Source: Streptomyces sp. CoH27 (GTDB lineage Bacteria > Actinomycetota > Actinomycetes > Streptomycetales > Streptomycetaceae). Taken from it: a DNA stretch of 61,909 bases. The DNA is taken from NCBI RefSeq assembly GCF_020181035.1, contig NZ_JAIQYY010000015.1:44675-106583 (forward strand), in the 5' to 3' direction. The position numbers and the translations under genes were made by a program. The notes below the pieces were generated by a model that was given only the letters and a program-made list of their open reading frames with translations, searched no databases and was not told the DNA's origin. This document shows positions 17,129 through 23,388 of this stretch, piece by piece. Positions within the stretch are counted from its first letter, which is position 1. Each line of letters starts with the position of its first letter.

Positions 17129-17157
17129 GCGGGGACTGTACGCATCCCCGCATGCCC
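17123..17157 (-). terminator. 13-bp hairpin spanning the GNAT start codon
   Basis: Arms 17123-17135 and 17145-17157 pair perfectly with a nine-base loop. It is 24 bases past the flavodoxin stop, so it can act as its terminator. It also buries the ATG of the acetyltransferase gene at 17128. Confidence 0.6.
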
Positions 17158-17180
17158 GTGTCCCCCGCTTTTCGGCTGCG

Positions 17181-17765
17181 TCAGGCCGTGGCCAGACCCC
17201 GCGCGAACACCCGCGCCGTCTCCGTCACCCGGCGGCCCAGGTGCTCGGCGGTGGCTATGTCCGCCTTGTGGACGCCCTCGGGACCCTGGTCGTTGTTGCT
17301 CTGCGCGGCGGCGCCGGCGAAGAAGCCGAGGCGGTTGAGGTCGTTCTCCGAGGCGCTGCTGGCGTTCCAGCCGGGGAGCAGACCGAGGTTCACCCAGTGC
17401 ATGCCGTGCTGGGCGGCGAGGGTCTGGAAGAACTGCAGGGTGTGCAGCTTGTCGCCGCTCTTGGACGCCGAGTTGGTGAAGCCGGCGGCCAGCTTGTCCT
17501 TCCAGTCCTGGCCGAACCAGCGCTTGGAGGTCGCCTCGGCGAAGACGTGGAAGGCGCCGGAGGCGGTGCCCATGTACGTGGGCGAGCCGAAGACGATCGC
17601 GTCGGAGCGGTCCAGCGTCTCCCACTGCTCGTCGGTGATCTCGTCGACCTTGATCAGGTGCACCTCGGCACCCGCGTCGGCGGCCCCGGCGCGGACGGCC
17701 TCGGCGAGGACGGCGGTGTGGCCGAAGCCGGAGTGGTAGGCGATGGAAACGACAGGGATGGTCAT
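17181..17765 (-). CDS. Flavodoxin-like NAD(P)H:quinone oxidoreductase (WrbA-type)
   Basis: A 194-residue flavodoxin-fold protein, probably FMN-binding and reducing quinones to protect against redox cycling. VVSIAYHSGFGHTAVLAEAV is the FMN phosphate-binding loop, IVFGSPTYMGTASGAFHVFAE the second FMN loop, and HTLQFFQTLAAQHGMHWVNLG the third. ATG 17765 has GAGGAGT eight bases upstream, so a 20-residue upstream extension is rejected. Divergent from an HxlR regulator, with an inverted repeat between them; genes in this arrangement are usually targets of the adjacent HxlR protein, often responding to electrophiles. Confidence 0.88.
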   Translation of the reverse strand: MTIPVVSIAYHSGFGHTAVLAEAVRAGAADAGAEVHLIKVDEITDEQWETLDRSDAIVFGSPTYMGTASGAFHVFAEATSKRWFGQDWKDKLAAGFTNSASKSGDKLHTLQFFQTLAAQHGMHWVNLGLLPGWNASSASENDLNRLGFFAGAAAQSNNDQGPEGVHKADIATAEHLGRRVTETARVFARGLATA

Positions 17766-17831
17766 TACAGACTCCTCGATCGGACAGCCCGGAAAGCGAG
17801 TGGGCAGCTCAAAGGCAATGACCACAGGAAA

Positions 17832-17852
17832 GCACTAACTTTTCGTTAGTGC
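17832..17852. promoter_or_regulatory. Candidate HxlR operator between the divergent pair
   Basis: gcactaac, five bases (ttttc), gttagtgc: perfect eight-base arms in the 127-base divergent promoter region. Symmetry and spacing suit a dimeric winged-helix repressor. Confidence 0.65.
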
Positions 17853-17892
17853 AACCTGGTGGTTAGCGCTGCATCGGCGTACGCTTACCGCC

Positions 17893-18294
17893 ATGACCGC
17901 CACCATCCAGGGCCAGGACCAGGACAACCTCGCCTACGACGTCTTCGCCAAGGCCTGCCCGTCACGCACGACGCTGGAGCACGTCACGGGCCGCTGGGGC
18001 GGGCTGACGCTCGGGGCGCTGTACGAGGGGACGCTGCGCTTCAACGAGCTGCGGCGCCGGGTCGACGGAGTGAGCGAGAAGATGCTGTCCCAGACGCTGC
18101 ACGCGCTGGAGCGCGACGGCCTGGTGCACCGCGCGGCCCAGCCGACGAACCCGCCGCGTGTGGACTACGACCTGACTCCGCTGGGCCGCCAGGTCGCCGA
18201 GCGGCTGCTCGCCCTCATCCACTGCGTGGAGGGCTCGATGGACGACGTGCTGGCGGCACGCGCGCGTTACGACGAGACGCGCGGCGCCCTCTGA
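17893..18294 (+). CDS. HxlR-family winged-helix transcriptional regulator
   Basis: A 133-residue MarR/HxlR-type regulator. The family layout is clear: a cysteine near the N-terminus (KACPSRTTLEHVTGRWGGLTLGALYEGTLRFNELRRRV), recognition region GVSEKMLSQTLHALERDGLVHR, and wing PPRVDYDLTPLGRQVAERL. The single early Cys (residue 22) is the usual redox or electrophile sensor position. It has a start in an ATG with no strong ribosome site. Divergent from the flavodoxin gene, with a palindromic operator between. Its 3' end overlaps the convergent mutM by 28 bases. Confidence 0.9.
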   Translation: MTATIQGQDQDNLAYDVFAKACPSRTTLEHVTGRWGGLTLGALYEGTLRFNELRRRVDGVSEKMLSQTLHALERDGLVHRAAQPTNPPRVDYDLTPLGRQVAERLLALIHCVEGSMDDVLAARARYDETRGAL

Positions 18295-19127
18295 CACTTC
18301 GGGCAGAAGTAACTGGACCGGTTCATCCAGGGCCGGCGGCGGATCGGCGTACCGCACCGCTTGCAGGGCTCGCCCTCACGGCCGTACGCGTCCAGGGACC
18401 GGTCGAAGTAGCCCGACTCTCCGTTGACGTTGACGTACAGGCTGTCGAAGCTGGTGCCGCCGACTGCGAGGGCCGCGTTCATCACGTCCCGGACGTGGCC
18501 GAGCAGTTGCGTCGTGACCGGGCGGGTGAAGTTCGCCGTGGGACGCTCGTAGTGGATGCGCGAGCGCCACAACGCCTCGTCCGCGTAGATGTTGCCGACC
18601 CCGCTGATCAGCGACTGGTCCAGCAGGGCCCGCTTGATGGTGGTCCGCTTGCGGCGCAGTGCCTGCTGGAAGGCCTCGTCGTCGAACAGCGGATCGAGGG
18701 GGTCGCGGGCGATGTGTGCGATGACGTCGGGCAGGCCGCCCGGGGTGTTGTCGTGCAACGACAGCCCGCCGAAGGTGCGTTGGTCGACGAAGCGCAGTTC
18801 CGTGCCGAGGGAGTCGGCGAACCGGACGCGGATGCGCAGGTGCTTCTCGTCCGGCGCCTCGTGCGGCTGCACCAGCAGCTGGCCGCTCATCCCGAGGTGG
18901 GCGAGGACGGACTGGTTCGTCTCCTCCAGCGGCAGCCACAGGTACTTGCCGCGCCGGCTGGGCGTGCCGATGTGGTGGCCCTTGAGGCGGTGCGCGAAGT
19001 CGTCGGCGCCCGCGATGTGCCGGCGTACGGCGCGCGGGTGCAGCACCTCGACCTCGGCGACGGTGCGGTGGGCGACCCAGCGCGCGAGACCGCGCCGGAC
19101 GACCTCGACCTCGGGCAACTCGGGCAT
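18267..19127 (-). CDS. mutM: Formamidopyrimidine-DNA glycosylase (Fpg/MutM)
   Basis: Base-excision-repair glycosylase/AP lyase that removes 8-oxoguanine and formamidopyrimidines; 286 residues, the family length. Begins MPELPEVEVVRRGL, with the catalytic Pro1/Glu2 after Met removal. Lys57-type residue lies in SRRGKYLWLPL, helix-two-turn-helix LISGVGNIYADEALW, and the C-terminal zinc finger has CKRCG and CPKCQ pairs with the Arg finger region. ATG 19127 has GGGGGG upstream. Downstream end overlaps hxlR tail to tail. Lies after rnc in a minus-strand run, though a hairpin separates the two. Confidence 0.97.
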   Translation of the reverse strand: MPELPEVEVVRRGLARWVAHRTVAEVEVLHPRAVRRHIAGADDFAHRLKGHHIGTPSRRGKYLWLPLEETNQSVLAHLGMSGQLLVQPHEAPDEKHLRIRVRFADSLGTELRFVDQRTFGGLSLHDNTPGGLPDVIAHIARDPLDPLFDDEAFQQALRRKRTTIKRALLDQSLISGVGNIYADEALWRSRIHYERPTANFTRPVTTQLLGHVRDVMNAALAVGGTSFDSLYVNVNGESGYFDRSLDAYGREGEPCKRCGTPIRRRPWMNRSSYFCPKCQRAPRVSS

Positions 19128-19174
19128 CGGGACCCCCCTGCGGAGCGGTCGTACACAAGCGGTGGACGAGCCGC

Positions 19175-19210
19175 GCGCCCGCCCCCTTTCGTCAGCGGCG
19201 GGGCGGGCGC
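19175..19210 (-). terminator. GC-rich hairpin after rnc
   Basis: Arms 19175-19185 and 19200-19210 pair perfectly over 11 bases with a 14-base loop, between the rnc stop and the mutM start. Possible terminator or attenuator. Confidence 0.5.
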
Positions 19211-19226
19211 TCGGTACTGCTGTGGG

Positions 19227-20075
19227 TCAGACGGAGGCGGACGACGACTCGCCGCCCTCGGCCGCGGCGGCCTTGGCAGCCTCGTCGGCTTCCCTGGCCT
19301 CCTTGGCCGCCTTGGCGCGCTCGTCCGCCGCGGCCCGGATGGCCCGCCAGGCGGACTCGGCGGCCTGCTGCTCCGCCTCCTTCTTGCTGCGGCCGGTGCC
19401 GGTGCCGTACGAGACGCCTCCGACGCGGGCGGCAGCAGTGAAGGTCTTCTCGTGGTCGGGGCCGGTCTCCGTGACCAGGTACTCGGGCACGCCGAGCCCC
19501 TCGATCGCGGTCAGCTCCTGCAGGGACGTCTTCCAGTCCAGGCCTGCGCCCAGGTTGGAGGACTTCTCGATCAGCGGGTCGAAGAGCCGGTGGACCAGCT
19601 CGGAGGCCGCGTCGAGGCCCTGGTCGAGATAGACCGCGCCGATCACCGCTTCCAGGGTGTCGGCGAGGATGGACGCCTTGTCCCGGCCGCCCGTGCCCTC
19701 TTCACCACGGCCGAGCCGGATGAAGGCGCCCAGGTCGAGGCCGCGCCCCACCTCCGCCAGCGCACGCGAGTTGACCACCGCGGCCCGCAGCTTGGCCAGC
19801 TGGCCCTCGGGCAGGTCGGGGTGGGTGCGGTACAGCGTGTCCGTGACGACGAGACCGAGGACGGAGTCACCGAGGAACTCCAGCCGCTCGTTCGTCGGCA
19901 GACCGCCGTTCTCGTACGCGTAGGAACGGTGGGTCAGCGCACGCACCAGAAGGGCGGACTCGACCTGGTAGCCGAGCCGCCCTTCCAGAAGCGTATGGGA
20001 CGAGGCCTGGTTGTCCGCTGGGCTCCCGCTCGTGCGGGAGGAGTTCTTCTTGGGCGTGGACACAGTGCCTCTCAC
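19227..20075 (-). CDS. rnc: Ribonuclease III (AbsB-type)
   Basis: Double-strand-specific endoribonuclease for rRNA and mRNA processing; in S. coelicolor the orthologue AbsB globally controls antibiotic synthesis. The 282-residue product has the RNase III signature NERLEFLGDSVLGL with catalytic Glu/Asp, second acidic site DTLEAVIGAVYLD, and a dsRNA-binding domain (DWKTSLQELTAIEGLGVPEYLV … KEAEQQAAESAW). An Ala/Glu-rich tail ends the protein. Two GTG starts are possible: 20075 and 20063. The second has the better ribosome site (GAGAGG four bases away); the first matches the N-terminus I recall for the family. It begins 8 bases after the rpmF stop, so DUF177-rpmF-rnc form one operon. Confidence 0.95.
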   Translation of the reverse strand: MRGTVSTPKKNSSRTSGSPADNQASSHTLLEGRLGYQVESALLVRALTHRSYAYENGGLPTNERLEFLGDSVLGLVVTDTLYRTHPDLPEGQLAKLRAAVVNSRALAEVGRGLDLGAFIRLGRGEEGTGGRDKASILADTLEAVIGAVYLDQGLDAASELVHRLFDPLIEKSSNLGAGLDWKTSLQELTAIEGLGVPEYLVTETGPDHEKTFTAAARVGGVSYGTGTGRSKKEAEQQAAESAWRAIRAAADERAKAAKEAREADEAAKAAAAEGGESSSASV

Positions 20076-20083
20076 CAGCCCGC

Positions 20084-20257
20084 TCAGACTTCGAGGACCT
20101 GGCGCTTGTTGTAGGTGCCGCAAGACGGGCACGCGATGTGCTGCTGCTTGGGCTCGTGGCAGCGCTCGCACGCAACCAGGGTGGGGACCGCAGCCTTCCA
20201 CTGCGACCGGCGGTGGCGCGTGTTGCTGCGCGACATCTTCCGCTTCGGAACAGCCAC
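20084..20257 (-). CDS. rpmF: 50S ribosomal protein L32
   Basis: Large-subunit ribosomal protein of 57 residues: MAVPKRKMSRSNTRHRRSQWKA is diagnostic. Two cysteine pairs, CERC and CPSC, show it is the zinc-binding (C+) form. GTG 20257 has AGGAGA seven bases upstream, inside the end of the DUF177 gene, with only two bases between stop and start. The DUF177-rpmF pair is conserved across bacteria. Confidence 0.98.
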   Translation of the reverse strand: MAVPKRKMSRSNTRHRRSQWKAAVPTLVACERCHEPKQQHIACPSCGTYNKRQVLEV

Positions 20258-20259
20258 GG

Positions 20260-20904
20260 CTACTTCTCCTGCTTCTCGTCGACGCCCGCTTCGGCGCCGC
20301 TCATCTCGTCCTTCTCGCCGTCTTCGAGTGAACCGGCGAGTCCCTGCAAAGCCGCCCAACGGATGTCGACGGCGTCGTGGTGGTGGTCCGGGTCGTCCGC
20401 GAGCCGCGCTCCGCACTCGGAGCACAGGCCCGGACAGTCTTCCTGGCACACCGGCTGCATCGGCAGTGCGAGCACCACCGCGTCACGCAGCAGAGGTTCG
20501 AGGTCGAAGAGTCCGTCCTCGATGAAGAACCTGTCCTCGTCGTCCTCGGCGTCGTCGCCCGGTTCCGCGATCACGCGGCCCCGGTCGTCGGCGTCAGGGT
20601 ACGAGAACAGCTCCTGGAAGTCCGCTTCGAGCTCCAGCTCGACCGGCTCCAGACACCTTACGCACTCCCCCTCGGCCTGTGCACGGGCGGTGCCTGTGAC
20701 AAGCACCCCTTCCATGACCGACTCAAGCCGGAGTTCGAGCTCCACCGGGGCGCCGTGCGGCACTCCGATGACTCCCTGGATTCCGAGATCCGTGGGGGCG
20801 TCGATCGTGCGGGTCAGGCGCTGCAGCGCACCAGGACGCCGCCCCAGCTCGTGTGTGTCGAACACGAGAGGGTTGCGGTGGTCGAGGCGGGCGTTGGGAG
20901 CCAT
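20260..20904 (-). CDS. DUF177 (YceD) family protein
   Basis: A 214-residue member of DUF177, the family usually encoded immediately before rpmF and linked to ribosome or 23S rRNA maturation in some bacteria and in plastids. Features: N-terminal RLDHRNPLVFDTHELGRRPG, strand/Cys motif GECVRCLEPVELELEADFQELF, then VCQEDCPGLCSECGARLADDPDHHHDAVDIRWAAL with a Cys cluster that may bind metal. The tail is acidic and lysine-rich. ATG 20904 with AGGA adjacent. First gene of the DUF177-rpmF-rnc operon. Confidence 0.9.
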   Translation of the reverse strand: MAPNARLDHRNPLVFDTHELGRRPGALQRLTRTIDAPTDLGIQGVIGVPHGAPVELELRLESVMEGVLVTGTARAQAEGECVRCLEPVELELEADFQELFSYPDADDRGRVIAEPGDDAEDDEDRFFIEDGLFDLEPLLRDAVVLALPMQPVCQEDCPGLCSECGARLADDPDHHHDAVDIRWAALQGLAGSLEDGEKDEMSGAEAGVDEKQEK

Positions 20905-21032
20905 TCCTGCTTTCGATCTTCATGCTCGGAGGGACGCCGCCCGTCGGTGTTCCAGGCAGCGCTGATCGCGGACATACGCGCGACCGAAGAGCCAGGATAC
21001 TGGACCTTTCGCTCAGGGCCCAATCCGGTCCC

Positions 21033-22127
21033 TCACTGCAGACCGCGCCCTTGCTCGTACGCCCGCAGCTGCTCAGCGCTGATCATGCTCGTGTCGAAAA
21101 GACTGGTCTCGTCCAGAGCGTAGCCCTGCTGATGGGGCTGCTCGGGCTGGTAGCCGGTCTGCTGGGAGTCGTACGAGCCCTGGTAGGCGGCGGCGTACGG
21201 ATCGGCCTGCTGGTAGCCGTAGGAGTCCTGCTGACCGCCGTAGCCGGGCTGCTGCGGGAAGCTGGGGGCACCTCCCGCCGGAGCGTAGCCGGAGGCGGGG
21301 GAGTACGGGTCCGGCTGTTGCTGGTAGCCGTAGGCCGGCTGGGGCTCGTACGACGGCTGCTGCGGCGGCTGTGCGGGCCGCTCCTGGCGCTCGGCCGGGG
21401 CGTCCTGCTCGGCGAGGGCCGCGAGGTCGGCGAGGTAGTCGGCGTCGCTGGAGTGCTGGAAGGTCGTGGTGTCGTCGGCGAGGGCGCCGAGGTCGTCCGT
21501 GGCGATCCGGCCGTGCAGTTTCTGCCGGCCGCGGCCGACGGCCTCCAGGGTCTTGGCGAGGACCGCCTCGAAGGCGCCCAGCTTGGCGTCGACGTAGGCG
21601 TCGGCGTTGTGGCGCAGGGTCTCGGGGTCCTGGCTGCGCTCGGGGGCGTCCTCGTCCTCGTAGCCGTTCTCGTCCAGGCCGGGGCCGGTGCCGAGCAGCT
21701 TCTCGCGGCCGCGGCCGACCGAGCCGAGGGTCTTGGTGAGGACGACCTCGAAGTTGGCGAGCTTGGAGTCGACGTAGTCGTCCGCCTCGGCGCGGACCTC
21801 CTCGGCCTCCTGGCGGGCCTCGGCGAGGATCCGGTCGGCCTCGTTCTGCGAGCGGCGGGCGACCTCGGTGTCGGAGATCAGCGAGCCGCGCTCGGCGTGC
21901 GCGTTCTCGATGATCCGCTCGGCCTCCAGCCGGGCCTGCTCGACCATCTGCTCACGGTCGCCGATCAGCTCCTGCGCCTGCGCGAGGGAGCCGGGCAGCG
22001 CCTGGCGCAGCTCTTCCAGCATCGCGAGCAGCTCGGCGCGGTTGATCACGCAGGACGCCGACATGGGCATGGCCCGGGCGCCGGCGACCGCGGAGACGAT
22101 CTCGTCGAGCTTCTTCTGCACGTCCAC
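21033..22127 (-). CDS. DivIVA-like coiled-coil protein with Gln/Tyr/Pro-rich tail
   Basis: A 364-residue protein annotated in streptomycetes as a cell-division initiation or ATP synthase b-like protein. N-terminal half is a long helical coiled coil (MDVQKKLDEIVSAVAGAR; ELLAMLEELRQALPGSLAQAQELI; an Arg/Glu-rich stretch to residue about 115). Two related segments follow, DDYVDSKLANFEVVLTKTL and DAYVDAKLGAFEAVLAKTLE, each ending in VGRGR(E/Q)KL: an internal duplication. The C-terminal third (about 255-350) is a disordered tail rich in Gln, Tyr, Pro and Gly. No membrane segment. GTG 22127 start; ribosome site weak. It lies before coaD on the same strand. A cytoskeletal or polar-growth role is inference. 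Confidence 0.75.
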   Translation of the reverse strand: MDVQKKLDEIVSAVAGARAMPMSASCVINRAELLAMLEELRQALPGSLAQAQELIGDREQMVEQARLEAERIIENAHAERGSLISDTEVARRSQNEADRILAEARQEAEEVRAEADDYVDSKLANFEVVLTKTLGSVGRGREKLLGTGPGLDENGYEDEDAPERSQDPETLRHNADAYVDAKLGAFEAVLAKTLEAVGRGRQKLHGRIATDDLGALADDTTTFQHSSDADYLADLAALAEQDAPAERQERPAQPPQQPSYEPQPAYGYQQQPDPYSPASGYAPAGGAPSFPQQPGYGGQQDSYGYQQADPYAAAYQGSYDSQQTGYQPEQPHQQGYALDETSLFDTSMISAEQLRAYEQGRGLQ

Positions 22128-22184
22128 CTGTGCTCGCCACTCTCTACAACCGGGTTGGAGACGGACGGGACGACTGTAGTCCCA

Positions 22185-22664
22185 TCAGTCCTTGCGCAGG
22201 CGCTTGTTCAGGGCCTCCAGCACCGGGGCCGGCACCAGGTGGGAGACGTCGCCGCCCCAGGCCGCGACCTCCTTCACCAGGGAGGAGGAGAGGAAGCTGT
22301 AGGTGGGGTTGGTGGGCACGAACAGCGTTTCCACGCCGGTCAGGCCGTTGTTCATCTGGGCCATCTGCAGCTCGTAGTCGAAGTCGCTGACGGCGCGCAG
22401 GCCCTTGACGATGGCGGGGATGTCGCGCTGCTTGCAGAAGTCGACGAGGAGGCCGTGGAAGGCCTCGACCCGGACGTTGGCGTAGTCGGCGGTGACCTCG
22501 CGGATCAGCTCGATCCGCTCCTCGATCTCGAACAGGCCCTTCTTGGACTTGTTGATCATCACCGCGACGTAGACCTCGTCGTAGAGACGGGAGGCACGGG
22601 CGATGATGTCGAGGTGTCCGTTGGTGATCGGGTCGAACGACCCGGGACAGACGGCGCGGCGCAC
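22185..22664 (-). CDS. coaD: Phosphopantetheine adenylyltransferase
   Basis: Penultimate enzyme of CoA synthesis: transfers AMP from ATP to 4'-phosphopantetheine. The 159-residue product has the nucleotidyltransferase motif CPGSFDPITNGHLDII, substrate loop KSKKGLF, VKGLRAVSDFDYELQMAQMN, and ISSTxK-like SFLSSSLVKEVAAWGGD. GTG 22664 has GAGGG seven bases upstream and gives the family length. An in-frame ATG at 22694 overlaps the rsmD stop (ATGA) and cannot be excluded, but would add ten atypical residues. Operon with rsmD. Confidence 0.96.
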   Translation of the reverse strand: MRRAVCPGSFDPITNGHLDIIARASRLYDEVYVAVMINKSKKGLFEIEERIELIREVTADYANVRVEAFHGLLVDFCKQRDIPAIVKGLRAVSDFDYELQMAQMNNGLTGVETLFVPTNPTYSFLSSSLVKEVAAWGGDVSHLVPAPVLEALNKRLRKD

Positions 22665-22690
22665 TTGTGATCCCTCGCTCTCCGGTCCGG

Positions 22691-23278
22691 TCATCGTGCG
22701 TCTTCGCACGTAGAGGCGGCGCGACCGTACCAAAACGTTCCCTCGCCGTAACGACGGGACCGGACCGCCTCGAAGCCGTCCGGCCAGTGGAATGCGCCGC
22801 CTCTGGTGCTGCGCTCCACGGTGACGAGGGCTTCTTCGGCGAGCCAGCCTTCCGAGCGGAGTGTGAGCAGAATCTCGCGAAGATCGTGATCTGTGACAAC
22901 GTACGGGGGGTCGAGGAAGACCAGGTCGTACGGCTCGGCGGGGGGTGCGGTTCTGATCACTTGTTCCGCTTTGCCCGCTCGGACTTCGGCGCCGGGGAGG
23001 CCGAGGTTTCTTACGTTTTCCCTGACTGTGCGGGCCGCGCGGGCGTCGGCTTCCACGAGGAGCGTGTGGCTCGCGCCCCGGGAGAGAGCCTCCAGGCCTA
23101 CGGCACCGGAGCCGGCGTAGAGGTCGAGGACTCGTTCGCCGTCCAGAGGGCCGCCCAACAGTGACTGCCAGGTGGAGAAGAGCCCTTCGCGTGCGCGGTC
23201 GGAGGTGGGGCGGGTGCCGGTGCCGGGCGGCACGGCCAGGCGGCGTCCGCCGGCTGCGCCGGCGATCACGCGGGTCAT
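22691..23278 (-). CDS. rsmD: 16S rRNA (guanine966-N2)-methyltransferase RsmD
   Basis: SAM-dependent methyltransferase of 195 residues acting on G966 (E. coli numbering) of 16S rRNA. Begins MTRVIAGAAGGRRLAVPPG, with RPTSDRAREGLFSTW, SAM-binding motif VLDLYAGSGAVGLEALSRGA, and the catalytic DPPY in YDLVFLDPPYVV. ATG 23278 has GAAGGA seven bases upstream. The rsmD-coaD order is a classic bacterial pair. Confidence 0.96.
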   Translation of the reverse strand: MTRVIAGAAGGRRLAVPPGTGTRPTSDRAREGLFSTWQSLLGGPLDGERVLDLYAGSGAVGLEALSRGASHTLLVEADARAARTVRENVRNLGLPGAEVRAGKAEQVIRTAPPAEPYDLVFLDPPYVVTDHDLREILLTLRSEGWLAEEALVTVERSTRGGAFHWPDGFEAVRSRRYGEGTFWYGRAASTCEDAR

Positions 23279-23310
23279 GGGGGGTCCTTCTTCATGGACG
23301 GCTTTACGGT

Positions 23311-23382
23311 TCATTGTGGCTGGTCGCGCCCGCGCGGCGGTAGCCGCATGGTCCATGCAGCCCCGTGCCCCTTCGGGGGCGC
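23311..23382. repeat. Intergenic copy of the dyad-rich chromosomal repeat
   Basis: Between recG and rsmD. Shares tcat-gtggct-gtcgcgcc, gcggcgg-agccgcat and a terminal cccc-ttcggggcgc-like hairpin with the copy inside smc (12478-12546). It contains small dyads (gcggcggtagccgc; cccttcgggg) and could also contribute a terminator for recG. Confidence 0.65.
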
Positions 23383-23388
23383 TTCACC

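Noticed and set aside
22665..22694. coaD start at ATG 22694 overlapping the rsmD stop
   Set aside because: GTG 22664 has a better ribosome site and gives the 159-residue family length; kept as an alternative in the coaD entry.
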